NCBI GenBank assembly: GCA_002373775.1
Contig: DFJW01000077.1
Span: 8,269 to 72,268, forward strand
From: Ruminococcus flavefaciens
Lineage (GTDB): Bacteria; Bacillota; Clostridia; Oscillospirales; Ruminococcaceae
Reading direction: 5' to 3'
DNA: 64,000 nucleotides
Part shown: positions 53,001 to 60,274 of the stretch, piece by piece
Layout of the letters: every line of letters begins with the position of its first letter
Numbering within the stretch: the first letter of the stretch is position 1
Program-made: the position numbers and the translations under genes
Notes under the pieces: generated by a model
Database searches by the model: none
What the model was told of the DNA's origin: nothing
The model's input: the letters and a program-made list of their open reading frames with translations, nothing else

Positions 53001-53694
53001 GGACGAAGCGATAATATCAGAGCTGAAACGGATAATAGCAATGGACTACGACCGGACTTTCTCAGAAATGCCGGCAAAGCTGAGCGTTACGCAGATAACA
53101 AAAAAGCTGCTTCCGGAAGGCGAGAGCGCAGACTACAAGCTGAAACGCCCGAGATTCATCTCCGCTGAGAAAACACTGACAGGAGCAGAGAGAGGAACAG
53201 CGATCCATACGTTTTTCCAGTACTGTGATCTTGAAGCAGCGAAGGAAGACGCAGATTCCGAGCTTATCCGCATGGAAGATCTCGGATACCTTACACCAGC
53301 GCAGGCAGATTCCATAAGTATCCCGAACGTTCAGGCGTTTTTTGAAAGCAGCATATACAGACGTATGTGTGCAGCAAAGCAGATATGGCGAGAGAAAAAG
53401 TTCATGGTAGCCGTATCAGAATTAAAGCTTGACGAAGATCTTGCAGGACCGCTCATGAAAGCGGACGGCATGATAAAGGGCATAATCGACATGATGTTCG
53501 AAGAGCCTGACGGCATAGTGATAGTTGATTACAAATCAGACAGAGGTGCGACAGCAGCGCAGTTATCCGAGCGTTATTCAGCACAACTCCGGCTCTACCG
53601 CGCAGCAGTAGAACTGACGATCGGAAAAAAGGTCAAGGAAGCGTATCTCTATTCATTTGAACTGAAAAAGCAGATACCCATAGAGCTGAACTGA
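50038..53694 (+). CDS. addA: ATP-dependent helicase/nuclease subunit AddA
   Basis: 1218-residue UvrD-like 3'-5' helicase with a C-terminal nuclease, partner of AddB. Walker A VSAAAGSGKTAVLTERL (about 20-36), FTNDAAAELKKRL (motif Ia), IMIDEYQDSN (motif II, about 396-405), VGDVKQSIYGFRLA (motif III), TVQTFHASKGLEYPFVF (motif V region), EEMRLFYVGMTRARQQL (motif VI), and the PD-(D/E)xK signature GIIDMMFEEPDGIVIVDYKSD (about 1148-1168). Start ATG 50038, after GGAGGAG; an earlier in-frame ATG lies inside the ribosome site and addB. Confidence 0.96.
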   Translation: MAWTQQQENAITARGSSVIVSAAAGSGKTAVLTERLVRLISDPKSGVRADRMIVVTFTNDAAAELKKRLDSKLRDIIAERPGDIHLLRQQVLLQNARISTINSFCFELLRDNITDQGITSGFSVLDETDHNVMRSQAMDELINYYSENEYEKISYLYDRFCIRNDRRLIEVLNSIDNFLASAAFRDKWLDNAVAEYKKPLKETIYYKALTEHSVSRLEAALKLSEASCAMMNDIFPDFKEGSPADKSRKQAIEDCERIEDLIGIFRKGMLPSAEEAEKAQAFGDLVRVTAKTPHNSQLRDIYKKRRTQCRNIVKSVIDGISTVENDFAESARVTELLAGMIRKYHELLWERKCSRNAISFDDGERLALELLADFDENGRIRPTATAERTAEYYDIIMIDEYQDSNNKEDMIFKLISRNYKTDAEGQPMYGDNVFLVGDVKQSIYGFRLANPRNFIKTLKDSVPYSPEEKSPNQAIILNKNFRSSPEVIDMVNYVFSQVMSEKCGDITYTDEEKLYFGAVGYEAAEQERKTQITFIKDEAAETDDDTPAHLRIKTDPEAIWTASKIAKMLDSGVSVAERDGTVRKCRPSDFCILVRRNSFINIYANELMKLGVPAKGAEEQGYLRSREIAVLTDLLRVINNPLLDIPMTAVMMSPMYMFSVGDVAAIKALSSRRPLYSLLKGLISGEFPEFSDFFLIERCREFLDSIDSFRLSSVTMTIGELIAYIYDTTDFISVMQMSSDGEKKRANLRALIQYAKGYEEALAFEGSGGLGGFLRHIDRIMETGDLAQGKLSAAAGDYVTVQTFHASKGLEYPFVFIAETSCLFRDESDTVMCSDDGRIGYVLYDPEIYRKYKTFQQMMLHGEAADKAMGEEMRLFYVGMTRARQQLFINLKCGEKALKRVSSQIEDCVVSGDINSIAASAKSHSDWIWASLIRHRAFGDIADLLGIETGEFGIPEAVYDDDIFTYELAGESDNAEAPDEEIVISEGPDEAIISELKRIIAMDYDRTFSEMPAKLSVTQITKKLLPEGESADYKLKRPRFISAEKTLTGAERGTAIHTFFQYCDLEAAKEDADSELIRMEDLGYLTPAQADSISIPNVQAFFESSIYRRMCAAKQIWREKKFMVAVSELKLDEDLAGPLMKADGMIKGIIDMMFEEPDGIVIVDYKSDRGATAAQLSERYSAQLRLYRAAVELTIGKKVKEAYLYSFELKKQIPIELN

Positions 53695-53702
53695 CAGATG
53701 CA

Positions 53703-53733
53703 ATAAGCCCCGGCATTGAATGCCGGGGCTTAT
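53703..53733. terminator. hairpin between addA and htrA
   Basis: ATAAGCCCCGGCATT-GA-ATGCCGGGGCTTAT, a near-perfect palindrome between two converging genes. T-runs are short on both sides, so termination strength is moderate. Confidence 0.75.
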
Positions 53734-53768
53734 CGTGTAAGGAGATGTGTATGAAATGGTAAATTTCG

Positions 53769-55241
53769 TTATCTGCGTTCGTGTTCACCGGATGACTTGG
53801 AAGCCTTGTCAGCATTGGCATCCTGGAGAGTAACACGGACATCGATATCCTGACCGGCTCTTGAAATAGTGAGTGTGATAGTATCGCCAGCCTTGTATCT
53901 GTTCTTTATTTCGTTGAGTTCTTCTGTAGTCTTGATGGGTTCATCTTCAACAGCGATGATAACGTCACCGATCTGGATACCTGCAAGATCAGCAGCACCG
54001 CCTGCAACTACCTCACGGATATAAACGCCCATGGGGATGTTGAAGTAATTGGAATAAGTCTCAGTGATCTCAGTTGTAGTGATACCAAGCTGAGGTCTGC
54101 CGCTGACGTAACCGTTGTTGAGGAGTTCATCAACGATGTGTTTAGCTTCTGTTATCGGGATAGCGAAACCGAGACCTTCGATGCTTGCAGAACCGTAGCT
54201 GGATGACATCTTAGCTGAGTTGATACCTATTACCTGACCGCAGCTGTTGAGGAGCGGACCGCCGGAGTTACCGGAGTTGATAGCCGCATCAGTCTGTATG
54301 AGGTTCATTTTCTTATCGTTGATATTTATCATACGGTCGCAATCTGAAACGATGCCACTTGTAACAGTACCGAAGAGGTCGAAGCCGAGGGGATTACCGA
54401 CCGCGATAACGAGTTCACCCTTTCTGAGTTCATCGCTGTCACCGAAAGTTGCGGGTTTAAGACCGGTCTCATCGACTTTGAGAATAGCAATATCAGTTTC
54501 AACATCATAAGCGATGATCTTGGCTTCATGTTCGCTTTCGTCGCTGAACAGTACAGAAACTTCGATAGCCTCGCCGGCATGGTAAGTGCTGCTGTCATCA
54601 TAGATGCAGTGAGCGTTAGTAACGATATATCCGTCTTCCGACATGATGATACCAGTACCTGTACCGATCATTTCCTCAGTAGTAGGATCACTGCTCCAGC
54701 CGAAGAAAGAGTACTGCTGAGTGAATTCGAAAGTAGCAGATACACCTACAACAGAAGGCATGATATCTTCAACGATATCGGGGATCGGCTTAGCATCATC
54801 TCTTGCAGCGAGGTCGAACAAAGTCAGAGAGTAGTTATCCGAACTGCCGCTGACAGATTCTTCCTCCTCCTCGTCATCGACAGCCTTATTGTCCATCTGG
54901 GAAGCGGAAGTGAATTCCGAAAGTTCATTATCGTCCTGATGATCCTTATATATCTTATATCCGAAAGCACCGGCAGCACCGGCGATAGCGATACAGAGGA
55001 TAAAAGCGGCAGCCTTCAGGAATCCGTTCTTTTTGTGCTTAGGAGCAGCAGTAGAGTTTTCGGCAGTATAGGCGTAAGAATTACCGGTATTGTTATTGTA
55101 GTTACCGAAGGGGTTATTGTATTTTGGAGCGTCGAATGACTGAGAATTATCTGAGACATGCTCCGGACCGGAAGTACTTGTAGGGACGTCGTCTGAAACG
55201 TCACTGTTGTAATTGTTATTATCGTAAAGATTATCTGACAT
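53769..55241 (-). CDS. HtrA/DegP-like membrane serine protease with PDZ domain
   Basis: 490 residues. A cytoplasmic Asn/Ser/Tyr-rich N-terminus (about 1-75), one membrane helix (about 78-98), an acidic linker, a trypsin-like domain with the triad His (NAHCIYDD), Asp (VETDIAILKVD) and Ser (NSGNSGGPLL), and a C-terminal PDZ domain (about 385-475). In Firmicutes these proteases degrade misfolded exported proteins. Start 55241 (MSDNLYDNN) follows AAAGGATGG; the longer open frame upstream passes through intergenic sequence and is rejected. A TATAAT near 55290 lacks a convincing -35. Confidence 0.93.
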   Translation of the reverse strand: MSDNLYDNNNYNSDVSDDVPTSTSGPEHVSDNSQSFDAPKYNNPFGNYNNNTGNSYAYTAENSTAAPKHKKNGFLKAAAFILCIAIAGAAGAFGYKIYKDHQDDNELSEFTSASQMDNKAVDDEEEEESVSGSSDNYSLTLFDLAARDDAKPIPDIVEDIMPSVVGVSATFEFTQQYSFFGWSSDPTTEEMIGTGTGIIMSEDGYIVTNAHCIYDDSSTYHAGEAIEVSVLFSDESEHEAKIIAYDVETDIAILKVDETGLKPATFGDSDELRKGELVIAVGNPLGFDLFGTVTSGIVSDCDRMININDKKMNLIQTDAAINSGNSGGPLLNSCGQVIGINSAKMSSSYGSASIEGLGFAIPITEAKHIVDELLNNGYVSGRPQLGITTTEITETYSNYFNIPMGVYIREVVAGGAADLAGIQIGDVIIAVEDEPIKTTEELNEIKNRYKAGDTITLTISRAGQDIDVRVTLQDANADKASKSSGEHERR

Positions 55242-55336
55242 CGCAACCATCCTTTCAACAGCGGAACTCGTTCCGCATAAACTAATTAATATTATAAGCC
55301 TAATTGTGATAATTTTATGATAACATATAGAAAAAA

Positions 55337-55377
55337 CGCAAAAAAGAGGAGAAGCCCGGAACCTTCCGGACTTCTCC
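55337..55377 (-). terminator. terminator of the thioesterase/LTA synthase operon
   Basis: On the minus strand GAGAAG-TC-CGGAA / TTCCG-GG-CTTCTC (small internal mismatch) is followed by CTCTTTTTTGCG, just after the thioesterase stop. Confidence 0.82.
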
Positions 55378-55383
55378 ATGATA

Positions 55384-55776
55384 TCAGTCAAGTTTTGCTT
55401 TTGTTTTAGCAGTGAACTTCTCACCGTAAACGAGGAATCGTTTGTGCTCACCTTCACCGATCGGACCTTTTTCATCAGAAGCAGTGACTCTGAAAGTGAA
55501 TTCTCTTCCGTTTACAGCTGTGAGTACAGCCTCTGCCGTGACTTTCATGTAAGGCGGAGTAGCGGAAGTGTGCTTTACATTCATCTCGGTGCCTACAGTT
55601 GTCTCATCGCCTTCAAGGTGATCTGCAAGGCAGCTGCATGCAGCCTTTTCCATGAGCATTATCATGACCGGCGTAGCGAAAACATCAAGGCTTCCGCTTC
55701 CGACATTTGATGCAAGTTCGTTATCTGATACAGTGAGCTGAGCTGAACCGACAGCTCCGGTTTCGATATTTTTCAT
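55384..55776 (-). CDS. hotdog-fold thioesterase (FlK-like)
   Basis: 130-residue single hotdog domain, similar to the fluoroacetyl-CoA thioesterase FlK family: VGSGSLDVFATPVMIMLMEKAACSCL (about 26-51, with catalytic-type Thr and Glu), GDETTVGTEMNVKHTSATPPYMKV (His about residue 69) and GEGEHKRFLV. Likely hydrolyses a small acyl-CoA; true substrate unknown. AAGGAGATC precedes the ATG. It lies 13 bp after the LTA synthase-like gene and ends the operon. Confidence 0.85.
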   Translation of the reverse strand: MKNIETGAVGSAQLTVSDNELASNVGSGSLDVFATPVMIMLMEKAACSCLADHLEGDETTVGTEMNVKHTSATPPYMKVTAEAVLTAVNGREFTFRVTASDEKGPIGEGEHKRFLVYGEKFTAKTKAKLD

Positions 55777-55789
55777 TCTGATCTCCTTG

Positions 55790-57736
55790 TCAGTCAGTAA
55801 TGGGGGAAGGTGAATACAGATTACCTACAACTCTGTCATAGGTGAGTATGTCAAGTACTTCGTTGTGCGGGATAGTATCCTCAAAAGATGTGGAATACAC
55901 AGGAGTTTCCTTCATTATCTGGAGCATCTTCTCAATGAACTGGTCATGCGGCGCATTGATGATATCAGCGATCACATACGGCACATAGAAGAAAGATATC
56001 TCCTCATCAGGGACTTTTGAGAAATCGGCATCATAGTTGCTCCAGAAGAAGTATTTCTGTTCATAAAGGATGCTGCAATTGCTGCCGTTGAGTCCGAGGG
56101 TATTGTAAACACTGTCCTCACCTCTGAGAGACGGGAAGTGGTCTCCGACGAAGAACACGAGAGTAGGTTCATCGAGCTTATCGAGTTCGTGAAGGAATTC
56201 GATAAGAGCGGTATTGGTCTCCTGTATCCTTGTGAGGTAGTTTTCAAATTCTGGCTTTTCGCTGTCATTATACGGCTGGTGGTTCTGCATGGTGGTAGTG
56301 TGGATGTAGATAGGATCATCAGTCGTCTTTACAAGATCAAGGAGCTGATTGAAGATAGTAGCATCATCAACATAGATGTCATTACCGTCATAGTCCTTGT
56401 AGTAGTTTACCGGAACTGTGAAATCGCTCTCGCCGGTATCCTTGTCGTGGAACATGAGCTTCTTGAATCCGAAATTGCCGTAGACGAGATCGCGGCTGTA
56501 GAATGTTTTGGTAAACGGGTGGACATAAGCGGTCTCATATCCCCACGAGTCGTAATACTGAGCGAAAGAAGGCTGAGCGCGGTCTTCGAGTTCACGCTGC
56601 GGCATATTGGGGTCGTTCAGTGCCTTTACGGGCAGACCGAACATGAGCTCAAATTCTGAACGCACAGTCCAGCTTGCATAAGTCGGAGTCACAAGCGTAC
56701 CGGAGTGACCTTCTGCGCAAGCCTTATCAAAATTGGCGTAGTACTTGTCGTCAATGTCAAGCTGGTCGAAGACACGGAAATCCGCGTAGGATTCACTCAT
56801 TATGTAGATAACATTGGGCTTATTGCCGCCGTTGAAATCGCCGCTTGTATCCGCCTTGACGTTCTGGAATATCTCATCCACTTCATCCTTCGAATACTTT
56901 TCCGGTTCAACGAGACGATTTTCGTAGCTTTCCGTAGCAGTCTGCACAAGAAAGGCGAGGAAGCCGTTGTTCTTGTATTTTTCTTTGAGCAGCATATCGT
57001 TGGTAGCTGCTGTAGTGTCGATCTTGAAGAGCTTGTATACCGGATTATAGAATCCCGGCACCATAATGATAGCGACGAAGGGGAGGACGCAAAGCAAGCC
57101 TGCGATGACTCGCTTCATGGCTTTCATTTCGAGCCTCGGGTTAAGATATGAGATAAGGAAAACGAACCCGATGACCAGCAGGTACATAATAACGAGCCTT
57201 GGCGTTATTTTGATATAAGCAAACGACGTAAGACTCCTCAGGTTGCGCATAAGTCTCATATCCGAAAGGATCAGATGATTGCCGTTGGTATTGTATTTGA
57301 AGAGCTCAGCGGTACTCAGTCCGATGTATGTTGCACCTTGTATCAGCATAGCGATCCAGCCGCTCTTGAAAATTGAAAGAAGCAGGATCAGGATAAAAGA
57401 AGCTAAGAAGATGTCGAAGATCATAACCGTGGGGTGTTCTCCCCAGAATTTCAGATATGGTACTATGCCCTTGGCAGGGATTATCTCAGCCACGCTGCAA
57501 ATTATCAGCGGGAACGCGACGAGCATTATCGTGTTCAGCTTTCTGAAACGATCTATGTTTTCCTTCCTGCGGAGCTGCCAGCGTTTGAATATGCCGGGCT
57601 TTTTATCTTTACTGCCAGCTATGGAAGCTTCTTCCCGGGCTTTCTCAGCCTTTTCGATAGCTTCCTCGACGGTCTCCATAGCGGCAGGCTTGTTATTCTC
57701 TGTCTGCTCTGTCATCTCTACAGATTTATCTGTCAT
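55790..57736 (-). CDS. LTA synthase family sulfatase-fold membrane enzyme
   Basis: 648 residues. A cytoplasmic charged N-terminus (about 1-65, Glu/Ala-rich helix) is followed by five membrane helices (about 70-240) and an extracytoplasmic sulfatase domain. The domain shows VIYIMSESYADF (metal-binding Glu), GTLVTPTYASWTVRSEFELMFGLP (catalytic Thr), HPFTKTFYSRD and FFVGDHFPSL. The family transfers glycerol phosphate from phosphatidylglycerol to make lipoteichoic acid. Start ATG 57736 follows GGATGG; TTG one codon earlier is possible. Promoter TTGAAC-17-TATATT upstream. Confidence 0.92.
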   Translation of the reverse strand: MTDKSVEMTEQTENNKPAAMETVEEAIEKAEKAREEASIAGSKDKKPGIFKRWQLRRKENIDRFRKLNTIMLVAFPLIICSVAEIIPAKGIVPYLKFWGEHPTVMIFDIFLASFILILLLSIFKSGWIAMLIQGATYIGLSTAELFKYNTNGNHLILSDMRLMRNLRSLTSFAYIKITPRLVIMYLLVIGFVFLISYLNPRLEMKAMKRVIAGLLCVLPFVAIIMVPGFYNPVYKLFKIDTTAATNDMLLKEKYKNNGFLAFLVQTATESYENRLVEPEKYSKDEVDEIFQNVKADTSGDFNGGNKPNVIYIMSESYADFRVFDQLDIDDKYYANFDKACAEGHSGTLVTPTYASWTVRSEFELMFGLPVKALNDPNMPQRELEDRAQPSFAQYYDSWGYETAYVHPFTKTFYSRDLVYGNFGFKKLMFHDKDTGESDFTVPVNYYKDYDGNDIYVDDATIFNQLLDLVKTTDDPIYIHTTTMQNHQPYNDSEKPEFENYLTRIQETNTALIEFLHELDKLDEPTLVFFVGDHFPSLRGEDSVYNTLGLNGSNCSILYEQKYFFWSNYDADFSKVPDEEISFFYVPYVIADIINAPHDQFIEKMLQIMKETPVYSTSFEDTIPHNEVLDILTYDRVVGNLYSPSPITD

Positions 57737-57787
57737 CAATTACCATCCTTCTATATCATGTTCGAAAACGTATAACGAATCAATATT

Positions 57788-57816
57788 AATATAACATATA
57801 TTAATATAAAGTTCAA
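57788..57816 (-). promoter_or_regulatory. promoter of the LTA synthase/thioesterase operon
   Basis: On the minus strand: TTGAAC (57811-57816), 17-bp spacer, TATATT (57788-57793), about 50 bp before the start. Confidence 0.65.
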
Positions 57817-57908
57817 GCAATGAGCGGAATATTCATTTTTCTGTCACCAAATTCGGCGTTTGAGTAAATATGCACGTCGTAAGCTGTTGATTTTTGTTGA
57901 AATTGCTG

Positions 57909-58508
57909 TCAGCGTGATCTGAGCATACCTTGTTCTTCCGCATCATTAATAATGCTCATTATAACATCGCCGAGTACTTTTGAAGCGTCGGAGCACTGCC
58001 TGTTTCTTTCCATGACCTGATCTTTGAAAATACCGTGTTCTTTCCATGATATACCGCCTTTTGTATAGTTCAGAAGCAGAGGCTGGATGCGGTCGAGCAC
58101 GGCAGCGAATCGAGCTTCCGGAGAAGAACCGTCCTCAAATTCACGCCACAGCGTATAGTATTCCTGCTGCTGATCTTCGGGCAGCAGACCGAAGATGCGT
58201 CTTGCAGCATTTTCCTCGCGTTCGGCTTTGGACTTGTATCCTTCTTTGTCATAGCAGTATGTATCGCCAGCGTCTATCTCCACCACATCATGCAGAAGTG
58301 TCATTTTAACTACACGAAGTACATCGACTGGTTCGTTGGAATACTCAGCGAGCATAAAAGCGAGTATTGCGATATGCCAGCTGTGTTCAGCATCATTTTC
58401 TTTTCTGTCCTCATGGAGCACATATGTCTGCCTGTAAAGGTTTTTCATTTTGTCCAGCTCCAGCATGAAGCTTATCTGCCTGCCGAGACGTTCACTTGCA
58501 TCGAACAT
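57909..58508 (-). CDS. HD-domain hydrolase (YfbR-like 5'-nucleotidase type)
   Basis: 199-residue HD phosphohydrolase. Metal ligands in order: HSWHIAIL (about 43-50), LLHDVVEIDAGDTY (HD about 73-74), and Asp in AVLDRIQPLL (about 137-146). This arrangement fits YfbR/HDDC2-type dNMP phosphatases; the exact substrate is unknown. It follows the SDR gene by 10 bp with an AAGGAGGT ribosome site, in the same operon. No terminator was clear in 57830-57908. Confidence 0.87.
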   Translation of the reverse strand: MFDASERLGRQISFMLELDKMKNLYRQTYVLHEDRKENDAEHSWHIAILAFMLAEYSNEPVDVLRVVKMTLLHDVVEIDAGDTYCYDKEGYKSKAEREENAARRIFGLLPEDQQQEYYTLWREFEDGSSPEARFAAVLDRIQPLLLNYTKGGISWKEHGIFKDQVMERNRQCSDASKVLGDVIMSIINDAEEQGMLRSR

Positions 58509-58518
58509 ATTTACCTCC

Positions 58519-59226
58519 TTATATTACCATTCCGCCGTTTACAGCGAGGATCTGACCGGTGATGTATTCAGCTTTATCTGATGCGAGGAAAGCGACAGCA
58601 TCCGCAACATGTTCCGGTCTGCCGAAGATCCCGAGAGGGATATCCTCTTTTATGAGAGCAAGATCTTCAGGAGAGAAATGGGCATTCATATCGGTCATTA
58701 TGAATCCGGGTGCGACACAATTCACTCGTATGCCTGATGGAGCAGTCTCCTTGGCGAGAGCCTTGGTAAAGCCGATGATACCGGCTTTTGAAGCTGAGTA
58801 ATCGACTTCGCAGGAAGCCCCGACCTGTCCCCACATTGAAGAGACGTTGATGATACAGCCGGCTTTAGCAGAGATCATTCCCGGCAGTACAGCTCGTGAG
58901 CAGTTCATAGTGCCGGTGAGGTTTACGCTGAGGATACGCTGAGCAGTGCTGTCATCCACGCGGTCGAAGGTATCGACGACCGATATCCCGGCGTTATTTA
59001 CCAGCAGACTGATACTGCCGATATCGGAAACAGCCTTTCTGACTTCCGAAGCATCGGATACATCGAAGCAGACAGCATATCCGCCTATCTCAGCTGCAAG
59101 GGCTTCAGCCTTGTCCTTTGATCTGGAATAACTGACGTAAACTGTGTACCCGTTCTCAGCGAGACTACGGCATATTGCAGAGCCGATGCCGCCTGCGCCG
59201 CCTGTAACAAGTGCCTTACTTATCAT
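58519..59226 (-). CDS. FabG-like short-chain dehydrogenase/reductase
   Basis: 235 residues, classic SDR. NAD(P)-binding GGAGGIGSAI (about 9-18), NNAGIS (about 81-86), catalytic Ser in INVSSMWG and YSASK (Tyr/Lys about 146-150), PGFIMTDM after. Similar to 3-oxoacyl-ACP reductase but not next to fatty-acid genes, so the substrate is open. Start 59226 follows AAGGAGG; a much longer in-frame extension runs into the 94-bp repeats and is not coding. First gene of a two-gene operon with the HD hydrolase. Confidence 0.9.
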   Translation of the reverse strand: MISKALVTGGAGGIGSAICRSLAENGYTVYVSYSRSKDKAEALAAEIGGYAVCFDVSDASEVRKAVSDIGSISLLVNNAGISVVDTFDRVDDSTAQRILSVNLTGTMNCSRAVLPGMISAKAGCIINVSSMWGQVGASCEVDYSASKAGIIGFTKALAKETAPSGIRVNCVAPGFIMTDMNAHFSPEDLALIKEDIPLGIFGRPEHVADAVAFLASDKAEYITGQILAVNGGMVI

Positions 59227-59255
59227 AACATCCTCCTTATTTATATTGTGATATA

Positions 59256-59284
59256 ATAATAGCATAAATTGAATAAAATAGCAA
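59256..59284 (-). promoter_or_regulatory. promoter of the SDR/HD operon
   Basis: On the minus strand: TTGCTA (59279-59284), 17-bp spacer, TATTAT (59256-59261). Like the repeat promoters, the -35 is TTGCTA followed by TTTT, but the upstream repeat block is missing. Confidence 0.72.
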
Positions 59285-59336
59285 GCAGCAGGGATGAAAT
59301 GTCGTGAGCAAGGCTTGAAAAGAGCGCGGACATGTA

Positions 59337-59618
59337 TTATAAGCGGCGTGACGCCGCCGCCTTGATCGCGGCATAGTTTCATGAGCGGCATGTTTATCCG
59401 CACATCTCTTGCTATTTTCTTCACTATATGTTATAAGCAGCGTGACGCTGCACCCTTGAACGCGGCATAGTTTCATGAGCGGCAAGTTTTTTCGCGCGTC
59501 TCTTGCCATTTTCTTCACTATATGTTATAAGCAGCGTGACGCTGCACCCTTGAACGCGGTATAGTTTCATGATCGGCAAGTTTTTTCGCGCGTCTCTTGC
59601 CATTTTCTTCACTATATG
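59337..59618 (+). repeat. three tandem copies of a 94-bp promoter-bearing repeat
   Basis: TTATAAGC recurs at 59337, 59431 and 59525, and TTATAA again at 59619, exactly 94 bp apart. Copies 2 and 3 differ at about two bases; copy 1 is more diverged. Each unit starts with the palindrome GCAGCGT-G-ACGCTGC (copy 1 GCGGCGT-G-ACGCCGC, a paired change), then CTTGAnCGCGGCATAG, TTTCATGA, GGCAAG, TTTTTTCGCGCGTCT and CTTGCC. The units place four equally spaced -35/-10 pairs: TTGAAA/TATAAG (59315-59343), TTGCTA/TATAAG (59409-59437), TTGCCA/TATAAG (59503-59531) and TTGCCA/TATAAT (59597-59625), each with a 17-bp spacer. The rest of the 59227-59662 gap holds only the SDR promoter. Confidence 0.88.
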
Positions 59619-59625
59619 TTATAAT
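59597..59625 (+). promoter_or_regulatory. proximal promoter of DUF896-cdd at the end of the repeat array
   Basis: TTGCCA (59597-59602), 17-bp spacer, TATAAT (59620-59625), about 37 bp before the DUF896 start. The only one of the four promoters with a consensus -10 and without the palindrome at +1. Confidence 0.8.
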
Positions 59626-59662
59626 AATTGTAATACATTTCAGTTCAACAGGAGAGAGTACC

Positions 59663-59866
59663 ATGGATCAGAAAAAGATAGACAGGATAAACGAACTTGC
59701 AAGGAAGTCAAAAGCCGAAGGTCTCACCGAGGCAGAGAGGGCAGAGCAGACCGAGCTGCGCAATGAATACAGGGCAGCTGTTACCGGAAACCTGATGCAG
59801 CAGCTTGAGAATACATATATCATGACACCGGACGGAAAGAAGCGAAAGGTCGGAAAGGGCAGATGA
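59663..59866 (+). CDS. DUF896 (YnzC/UPF0291) family protein
   Basis: 67-residue cytoplasmic protein: QKKIDRINELARKSKAEGLT, EAERAEQTELRNEYRAA and LMQQLENTYIMTPDGKK are the hallmark helices and tail of DUF896, a small helical-hairpin family common in Firmicutes. In B. subtilis a member (YneA-operon YnzC) is SOS-linked; no LexA box is evident here. AGGAGAG precedes the ATG. cdd follows after 4 bp, so the two are co-transcribed from the repeat promoters. Confidence 0.92.
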   Translation: MDQKKIDRINELARKSKAEGLTEAERAEQTELRNEYRAAVTGNLMQQLENTYIMTPDGKKRKVGKGR

Positions 59867-59870
59867 GGAC

Positions 59871-60263
59871 ATGACAAATACCGAACTTTTTGACGCAGCA
59901 GTCAGGGCGGCAGCGTATTCCCGGAGCAAGTATTCGCATTTTCGCGTAGGAGCAGCTCTGCTTGCAGCTGACGGCAGGATTTTCACCGGCTGCAACATAG
60001 AAAACGCCTCCTATTCACTCACAGTCTGCGCCGAGAGGACTGCAATATTCAAAGCCCTGTCCGAAGGCGTATCCGAATTCAGGGCGATAGCGATCGCAGG
60101 CAGTTCCGACAGTGATTTTTCAAAGCCATGTGTACCCTGCGGCGCATGTCTGCAAGTACTCAGCGAATACTGCCGCGGTGATCTTATAATCGTGCTGTCC
60201 AACGGATTTTTCAGACTTGACGATCTTCTGCCTATGCGATTCAGCGATAGCAGCATGAGATAA
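59871..60263 (+). CDS. cdd: cytidine deaminase
   Basis: Deaminates (deoxy)cytidine to (deoxy)uridine in pyrimidine salvage. 130 residues, homotetramer type. Motifs: YSHFRVGAALL (about 21-31), GCNIENASYSLTVCAERTA (about 42-60, zinc Cys and catalytic Glu) and PCGACLQVLSEY (about 87-98, two zinc Cys). It is translated four bases after DUF896 with GAGGACATG as ribosome site. Works with the nucleoside phosphorylase at 31.9 kb. Confidence 0.96.
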   Translation: MTNTELFDAAVRAAAYSRSKYSHFRVGAALLAADGRIFTGCNIENASYSLTVCAERTAIFKALSEGVSEFRAIAIAGSSDSDFSKPCVPCGACLQVLSEYCRGDLIIVLSNGFFRLDDLLPMRFSDSSMR

Positions 60264-60274
60264 CGGGAGGAAAT

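Noticed and set aside
59227..59612. Minus-strand frames in the repeat region, including an extension of the SDR gene, all starting with similar residues
   Set aside because: The similar starts come from the 94-bp repeat itself. None has a ribosome site, and the unit length is not a multiple of three, so the frames shift between copies.
59337..59618. Tandem repeats considered as a CRISPR array
   Set aside because: Units are 94 bp, contiguous and without unique spacers; no cas genes are near.
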